Shown here: piece after piece, positions 7,442 to 11,226 of the stretch
Numbering within the stretch: the first letter of the stretch is position 1
Layout: each line of letters starts with the position of its first letter
Assembly: GCA_030832235.1 (NCBI GenBank)
Contig: JAURJO010000126.1
Location: 1-11,226, forward strand
DNA: 11,226 nucleotides
Source: Verrucomicrobiota bacterium
GTDB lineage: Bacteria > Verrucomicrobiota > Verrucomicrobiia > Opitutales > Opitutaceae
Reading direction: 5' to 3'
Made by a program: the position numbers and the translations under genes
The notes under the pieces: model-generated
The model's input: only the letters and a program-made list of their open reading frames with translations
Databases searched by the model: none
Told to the model about the DNA's origin: nothing

Positions 7442-8971
7442 ATGCGCCTGATTCTCGCCGGCTGTCTCATCCTGTCCTCAACGCTTCGTCTGTTCGCGGC
7501 CGCAGCCGACCCCCGGCCAAATATTCTGTGGATCGTGGCCGACGACATGTCGCCGAACCTCGGTTCCTACGGGGAAACCGTCATACGCACGCCGCATCTC
7601 GACCGGCTTGCCGCGGAAGGCACGAAGTTCTCGCGGGCTTTCACGACCGCCCCGGTCTGCTCGCCGTGCCGTTCGGGTTTCATCAACGGCATGTACGCCA
7701 CGTCGATCGGCGCTCATCACCATCGCAGCGGTCGGGGTGAATTGAAAATCCGCCTGCCGGAGGGTGTCGTGCCGACGCCGGCCCGTCTCAAGGCGGCGGG
7801 TTACTACACCTGCATCGGCAGCGGGTTGCCGGACGCTGACCGGCGCGGACAGGGAGGTAAGGCGCGCAAGGCGCGCGGCGAGGCGCTCGGGAAGACCGAC
7901 TATAACTTCGAGTGGGATCCGGCGATGTACGATTCCAGCGACTGGGGCGGCCGCGCGCCGGGCCAGCCATTCTTCATGCAGGTGCAACTCGCCGGGGGTA
8001 AACTCCGCGGTGGCGACGACGCGGCCGCGCGGCGGTTGACGGAGCGGGCGGCGGCGGAACTGGGCGGTGCGACCGATCCGGCCAAGGTCGTGTTGCCGCC
8101 GTATTATCCGCGGGATCCGGTGTTGCTGCGCGACTGGGCCGCTTACCTCGATGCGGTCCGCTTCACGGATCGGCATGTCGGCGAAGTGCTCGCGCGGCTG
8201 GAGCGCGAGGGAATCCTTGATCGCACCCTGATCATCTTCACCAGCGACCACGGCATCAGCCATGCCCGCGGCAAACAGTTCCTCTACAACGAGGGTACGC
8301 ATGTTCCGTTCATCGTCCGCGGGCCCGGCGTGGCGCGCGGGGCGGTGAGGGAGGATATGATTGAATTGATCGACCTCACGGCGGTTTCGCTGGCGGCGGC
8401 CGGGCAGGCCTTGCCGGCGGGAATGCAGGCCCGCGACGTTCTGGCGGCGTCCTACCGGCCCCGGAATTTCGTGTTCGCGGCGCGTGATCGCTGCGACGAG
8501 ACGGTCGAGCGCCTTCGTAGCGTGCGTTCGGAGCGCTTCCTCTACATCAGGAACTTTCTGCCGAAGCGCCCGCACCTGCAGCCGAACGCCTACAAGGACG
8601 GGAAAACGATCGTGCAGACCCTGCGTGCCCTGCATGCCGCGGGTTCGCTCGAACCGCTCGCGGAGAAATTGCTTTTCCGTCCGGAGCGGCCGGCGGAGGA
8701 GCTTTACGAGTGGAAAAAAGACGCGTGGCAGGTGCGCGATCTGGCGGGTGACCCCGCTTACCGCGCCGATCTGGAGGCGTTGCGGGCTCGCCTCGATCGT
8801 TGGATGGTCGAGACCGGGGATCGCGGACCGGAGCCGGACGCGATGTACGACAGTGACATGGCTGTTTACCTCGGTGGACGCTCGGGCAAGGACAAGGGCG
8901 AGGGTGGGGGGCCGGAGGCGACTGCGCGAAACATCGCCCTGATGAAACGTTGGGCGGCCGAGGGAAGGTGA
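7442..8971 (+). CDS. Secreted formylglycine-dependent sulfatase, SGSH-like
   Basis: The protein is 509 aa, from the ATG that gives a signal peptide (MRLILAGCLILSSTLRLFAA, cleavage near AAA). Arylsulfatase-superfamily features appear in order: metal ligands in WIVADDMSPN (D34, D35); the sulfatase signature VCSPCRSGF with C73 as the residue matured to formylglycine and R77; HHHRSG at 92-97; lysine in GKTDYNF (K151); late metal site FTSDHG (D269, H270); and GKQFLYNEGTHVP with K278. The QLAGGK and LPPYYPRD segments resemble heparan N-sulfatase (SGSH)-like bacterial sulfatases, which remove sulfate from glycans; the actual substrate is unknown. The position after Pro in the signature is Cys (C76) rather than the common Ser or Ala. 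A hydrophilic stretch at about 127-149 looks like an insertion. No FGE maturase is in the window. The start lacks a Shine-Dalgarno and has a pyrimidine tract. Confidence 0.95.
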   Translation: MRLILAGCLILSSTLRLFAAAADPRPNILWIVADDMSPNLGSYGETVIRTPHLDRLAAEGTKFSRAFTTAPVCSPCRSGFINGMYATSIGAHHHRSGRGELKIRLPEGVVPTPARLKAAGYYTCIGSGLPDADRRGQGGKARKARGEALGKTDYNFEWDPAMYDSSDWGGRAPGQPFFMQVQLAGGKLRGGDDAAARRLTERAAAELGGATDPAKVVLPPYYPRDPVLLRDWAAYLDAVRFTDRHVGEVLARLEREGILDRTLIIFTSDHGISHARGKQFLYNEGTHVPFIVRGPGVARGAVREDMIELIDLTAVSLAAAGQALPAGMQARDVLAASYRPRNFVFAARDRCDETVERLRSVRSERFLYIRNFLPKRPHLQPNAYKDGKTIVQTLRALHAAGSLEPLAEKLLFRPERPAEELYEWKKDAWQVRDLAGDPAYRADLEALRARLDRWMVETGDRGPEPDAMYDSDMAVYLGGRSGKDKGEGGGPEATARNIALMKRWAAEGR

Positions 8972-8988
8972 CCCTTTGCTCATCGGCG

Positions 8989-9058
8989 CTGGAAGTTCGC
9001 GCGGGCCTTTCCAATCGGTCGTTTTGCTCTGGAAATTCGGCGGGATTGCGTAATTTCC
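8989..9058. repeat. Two imperfect direct repeats with internal dyads upstream of the peptidase gene
   Basis: CTGGAAGTTCG then CGCGGG (from 8989) and CTGGAAATTCG then GCGGG (from 9029) are spaced 40 bp apart. Each is followed by TTTCC. The second unit forms a perfect 7-bp inverted repeat, GGAAATT (9031-9037) and AATTTCC (9052-9058). The pair occupies the 146-bp gap between the sulfatase and the peptidase and could be a tandem operator. The sequence shows the repeats; the role is a guess. Confidence 0.35.
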
Positions 9059-9117
9059 GCTCGTGCCTCCGCTGGTCGGGGTCCAATCAACACCAACTCT
9101 TTTAACCCAACATCACC

Positions 9118-9807
9118 ATGCTCATCTGGATCATCCTCATCATCGTTCCGATGCTCTTCGGGCTCTACGCGCAGATGAAGATTCGGAGCGCCTACTCCAA
9201 GAACGTCGAAATTCCGTCCCGCGGCCACATCCGCGGTGCCGAGGCGGCCGCCGCGGTCATGCAGTCCGCCGGGATCAGCGACGTCGAGATCGTCGAGGTC
9301 GAGGGCGAGCTCACCGACCATTACGATCCGATCAACAAGCGGCTCGCGCTGTCGTCGCCAAATTACCACGGCACCAGCCTCGCGGCGCTCGGCGTCGCCG
9401 CCCACGAGGCCGGCCACGCGATCCAGCACAAGGTCGGCTACGCCATGATGACGGTCCGCCAGTCGCTCGCGCCGGCGACCCAGATCGCCGCGGGTGTCTC
9501 CAACTTCGTCATGATCGCGGGCATTTTCCTGCTGAGCACCGCGATCGGCGGCACCTTGCTGACGATCGGAGCGGTGGCGCTCGCGGTGATTTGTCTCTTC
9601 CAGTTCGTAACGCTGCCGGTGGAGTTTGATGCGAGTCGCCGGGCGAAGGCTGAGTTGGTTCGGCTCGGAATCGTCGGTGATGATGAGATGTCCGGCGTGC
9701 ACGAGACGCTCGATGCGGCCGCCCTCACTTACGTTGCCGCATTCGTCGCCGCCCTGGGCAGCCTCCTTCACATCCTGCTGATGCTGTCCGGCCGGCGCGA
9801 AGATTGA
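9118..9807 (+). CDS. YugP-type integral-membrane zinc metallopeptidase
   Basis: The protein is 229 aa, the usual length for the PF04298 (Zn_peptidase_2) family, known from Bacillus YugP. An N-terminal membrane segment spans residues 2-17. The soluble part carries YDPINKRLALSSPNYHGTS and the catalytic zinc site HEAGH at 96-100 (H96, E97, H100). The likely distal ligand is E169 in LPVEFDASRRA, a conserved family motif. Further membrane segments lie at about 125-145, 147-166 and 205-222. It is a membrane-bound protease of unknown substrate. It stands alone between the sulfatase and a strong terminator. No Shine-Dalgarno is seen; CTCTTTTAACCC lies about 10-20 bp upstream. Confidence 0.94.
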   Translation: MLIWIILIIVPMLFGLYAQMKIRSAYSKNVEIPSRGHIRGAEAAAAVMQSAGISDVEIVEVEGELTDHYDPINKRLALSSPNYHGTSLAALGVAAHEAGHAIQHKVGYAMMTVRQSLAPATQIAAGVSNFVMIAGIFLLSTAIGGTLLTIGAVALAVICLFQFVTLPVEFDASRRAKAELVRLGIVGDDEMSGVHETLDAAALTYVAAFVAALGSLLHILLMLSGRRED

Positions 9808-9825
9808 GTCGCGTTTCGCCCTTCC

Positions 9826-9854
9826 AGCCCCCGGTGAAAGCCGGGGGCTTTTTT
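9826..9854 (+). terminator. Intrinsic terminator after the peptidase gene
   Basis: A perfect 9-bp GC-rich stem, AGCCCCCGG and CCGGGGGCT, encloses a six-base TGAAAG loop and runs into a six-T tract. It lies 19 bp after the peptidase stop, so the peroxiredoxin downstream should have its own promoter between 9855 and 9926. Confidence 0.95.
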
Positions 9855-9926
9855 GTCGGCGCTGTCGCGGAAGCGCTGGTTGAAAAACAATTTGCGGCGC
9901 GCCGGGCGCGACTCCAAGGTGCGCGT

Positions 9927-9955
9927 TCCTCCCCGTCGATGGTCGACGGCGAGGA
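9927..9955 (+). other. Stable hairpin upstream of the peroxiredoxin gene
   Basis: CCGTCGA-TGG-TCGACGG (9933-9949) is a perfect 7-bp stem with a three-base loop. Beyond one C/C mismatch it extends with TCCTC pairing to GAGGA, giving 12 base pairs in total. There is no T-run. It ends 27 bp before the peroxiredoxin ATG. It may be an operator or an mRNA leader structure; the GAGGAG in its 3' arm is too far from the ATG to serve as its Shine-Dalgarno. Confidence 0.5.
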
Positions 9956-9982
9956 GTAAAACCGTCGTCTTCCCATTCAATC

Positions 9983-10456
9983 ATGCCACTCGCCGTCGGA
10001 ACCAAAGCCCCGGATTTCACCGTCAAGACCAAGGCCCCGGAGGGGCTGAAGGACGTCAAACTGAGCGATAATTTTGGCAAAAAGCAGACCGTGCTGCTTT
10101 TCTTCCCCGCGGCCTTCACCGGCGTCTGCACCCAGGAGATGTGCGACCAGACGAGCGGTCTCGGCGAGTACGAGAAGCTGGGGGCGACGGTTTACGGGAT
10201 CAGCGTCGACAACGCGTTCGCGCAGGAGGCCTGGGCCAAACAGAACAAGATCGGGATCACGTTGCTCTGCGACCTGAACAAGAGCGTGACCAAGGCCTAC
10301 GACGTGGTTTTCCCGAACCTCGCCGGCATGGGCGACACGTCCGCCCGCGCGGCCTTCGTGATCGGTGCCGACGGCGTGATCAAGTACGCGGAACAGACTC
10401 CCACGCCCAAGGACCTTCCGAACTTCGGAGCGGTCAAGGCGGCGCTCGCTCGCTGA
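9983..10456 (+). CDS. Peroxiredoxin (AhpC/TSA family, BCP/PrxQ-like)
   Basis: The cytosolic protein is 157 aa and reduces hydrogen peroxide and organic hydroperoxides through a reactive cysteine, normally recycled by thioredoxin. The thioredoxin-fold core starts with VGTKAPDFTVKTK. The active site is FFPAAFTGVCTQEMC (residues 40-54): P42, T46 and peroxidatic C49. C54 is five residues later, the spacing of the resolving cysteine in BCP/PrxQ enzymes; a third cysteine is C96. R122 in ARAAFVIGADG is the usual active-site arginine. The ATG at 9983 gives the typical N-terminus. It lies between a strong terminator and aconitase, 97 bp upstream of the latter; the nearby hairpin may take part in its control. 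Confidence 0.95.
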   Translation: MPLAVGTKAPDFTVKTKAPEGLKDVKLSDNFGKKQTVLLFFPAAFTGVCTQEMCDQTSGLGEYEKLGATVYGISVDNAFAQEAWAKQNKIGITLLCDLNKSVTKAYDVVFPNLAGMGDTSARAAFVIGADGVIKYAEQTPTPKDLPNFGAVKAALAR

Positions 10457-10517
10457 GTGATTTCCGCCTGCCGGGCGGCGCGAGATGCGTTCCGGCGGCG
10501 GCTGAGGTTTCCGGCCC

Positions 10518-10540
10518 GGGCGGGGCCGCGTTTCCCGCCC
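10518..10540 (+). other. GC hairpin just upstream of aconitase
   Basis: GGGCGGG (10518-10524) and CCCGCCC (10534-10540) form a perfect 7-bp stem with a nine-base loop. It ends 13 bp before the aconitase ATG. There is no T-run, so it is a poor terminator for the peroxiredoxin; it could be a leader structure close to the ribosome site. Such stems also arise by chance in GC-rich DNA. Confidence 0.35.
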
Positions 10541-10553
10541 AACCCTTTCCGTC

Positions 10554-11226
10554 ATGAGCCTGCCGAATCCGTTCAACACGCTGCGCACGTTCCAGGCGAA
10601 CGGCGCCTCGCATCAGTTCTACTCGCTGCCCGCCCTCGAGGCGGCCGGCTATAACGTCTCCCGCCTGCCGGTTTCGATCCGGCTGGTGCTCGAGTCGCTC
10701 CTGCGCAATTGCGATGGCAAGCGCGTCGCCGAGGGTGCGATCCGCGACCTCGCGGGCTGGCAGGCCAAGGCGCCGCGCACGGAGGAGATTCCGTTCGTGG
10801 TCGCGCGCATCGTCCTGCAGGACTTCACCGGTGTGCCGCTGCTGGTGGACCTCGCGGCCATGCGTTCCGCCGTCGCCCGCATGGGCAAGAACCCGAAGAT
10901 CATCGAGCCGTTGGTGCCGGTGGACCTCGTGGTCGATCACTCGGTGCAGGTCGACTTCGCCGGCTCGTCCGACGCGATGCAGCGCAACCTCGAGCTCGAG
11001 TTCTCGCGGAACCGCGAGCGCTACCAGTTCCTCAAGTGGGGCATGCAGGCGTTTGACACGTTCAAGGTGGTGCCCCCCGGCATCGGCATCGTGCACCAAG
11101 TGAATCTGGAGTACCCCGCGAAGGGCGTGCTGCGCGACGGCAACGACGTTTACTATCCCGACACTCTGGTGGGGACCGACTCCCACACCACGATGATCAA
11201 CGGCATCGGTATCGTCGGCTGGGGCG
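10554..11226 (+). CDS. acnA: Aconitate hydratase A, N-terminal part (runs off the window)
   Basis: The frame is open from the ATG at 10554 to the window end, giving 224 codons of a protein that is normally about 890-930 aa. AcnA isomerises citrate to isocitrate in the TCA cycle with a 4Fe-4S cluster. Family signatures in order are LPVSIRLVLESLLRN (38-52), VLQDFTGVPLLVDLAAMR (87-104), PVDLVVDHSVQVD (122-134), NRERYQFLKWG (153-163), PPGIGIVHQVNLEY (174-187) and LVGTDSHTTMINGIG (205-219). The cluster cysteines lie downstream of the window. The leader has CAACCCTTTCCGTC before the ATG and no Shine-Dalgarno. The IRP1/AcnA group fits better than AcnB, which has a different domain order. Confidence 0.97.
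   Translation, partial: MSLPNPFNTLRTFQANGASHQFYSLPALEAAGYNVSRLPVSIRLVLESLLRNCDGKRVAEGAIRDLAGWQAKAPRTEEIPFVVARIVLQDFTGVPLLVDLAAMRSAVARMGKNPKIIEPLVPVDLVVDHSVQVDFAGSSDAMQRNLELEFSRNRERYQFLKWGMQAFDTFKVVPPGIGIVHQVNLEYPAKGVLRDGNDVYYPDTLVGTDSHTTMINGIGIVGWG

Noticed and set aside
7442..7468. Lipobox LAGC in the sulfatase signal peptide
   Set aside because: The cysteine is at residue 8, too close to the N-terminus for a normal lipoprotein signal, and a standard cleavage site follows near residue 21.
7478..8983. 501-codon open frame antisense to the sulfatase
   Set aside because: It is a mirror frame of GC-rich coding DNA, rich in Arg/His/Gly with no recognisable domain; the sulfatase on the plus strand has all its motifs.
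8980..10131. 383-codon minus-strand frame spanning the peptidase and the peroxiredoxin start
   Set aside because: It crosses two genes, a terminator and two intergenic regions with no domain signal.

Overview
The window is GC-rich bacterial chromosome. Its protein families point to Verrucomicrobiota, most likely an Opitutaceae-type bacterium: a large TonB-dependent receptor with a carboxypeptidase-regulatory-like N-terminus, a secreted DUF6797/c-type-cytochrome fusion, and an SGSH-like exported sulfatase, next to ordinary housekeeping genes. This placement is an inference from gene content; no rRNA or marker gene is present. I see no tRNA, rRNA, CRISPR array, insertion sequence or phage gene.

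Layout. (1) Positions 1-1709, minus strand: the N-terminal 569 codons of a TonB-dependent outer-membrane receptor, cut by the window edge. (2) 1710-1965: a 256-bp divergent intergenic region. (3) 1966-3312, plus: a thymidine/pyrimidine-nucleoside phosphorylase family protein (DeoA/Pdp) with a strongly altered active-site signature, followed by a clear intrinsic terminator. (4) 3400-4638, plus: an RlmI-like class I SAM-dependent rRNA methyltransferase (COG1092), converging on (5) 4670-7357, minus: a secreted 895-aa DUF6797 / beta-propeller / Ig-like / cytochrome c protein. (6) 7442-8971, plus: a formylglycine-type sulfatase, divergent from the cytochrome across only 84 bp. (7) 9118-9807, plus: a YugP-type membrane zinc metallopeptidase with a strong terminator. 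(8) 9983-10456, plus: a peroxiredoxin preceded by a stable leader hairpin. (9) 10554-11226, plus: the N-terminal 224 codons of aconitase A, cut by the window edge.

How the genes fit together. The sulfatase and the DUF6797-cytochrome protein are probably a functional pair that works outside the cytoplasm on sulfated or otherwise decorated glycans; the receptor may take up oligosaccharides or chelates, but nothing visible links it to that pair. The phosphorylase, methyltransferase, peptidase, peroxiredoxin and aconitase look like independent housekeeping units, two of them ending in strong terminators.

The best candidate for something new is the phosphorylase. It keeps most of the fold and several ligand residues, but the glycine-rich family signature is replaced, and three ligand or catalytic positions differ (His85 to Tyr, Ser113 to Cys, Lys190 to Arg in E. 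coli numbering). A second window-wide pattern is that none of the eight start codons has a recognisable Shine-Dalgarno sequence, while five have short pyrimidine-rich tracts just upstream.
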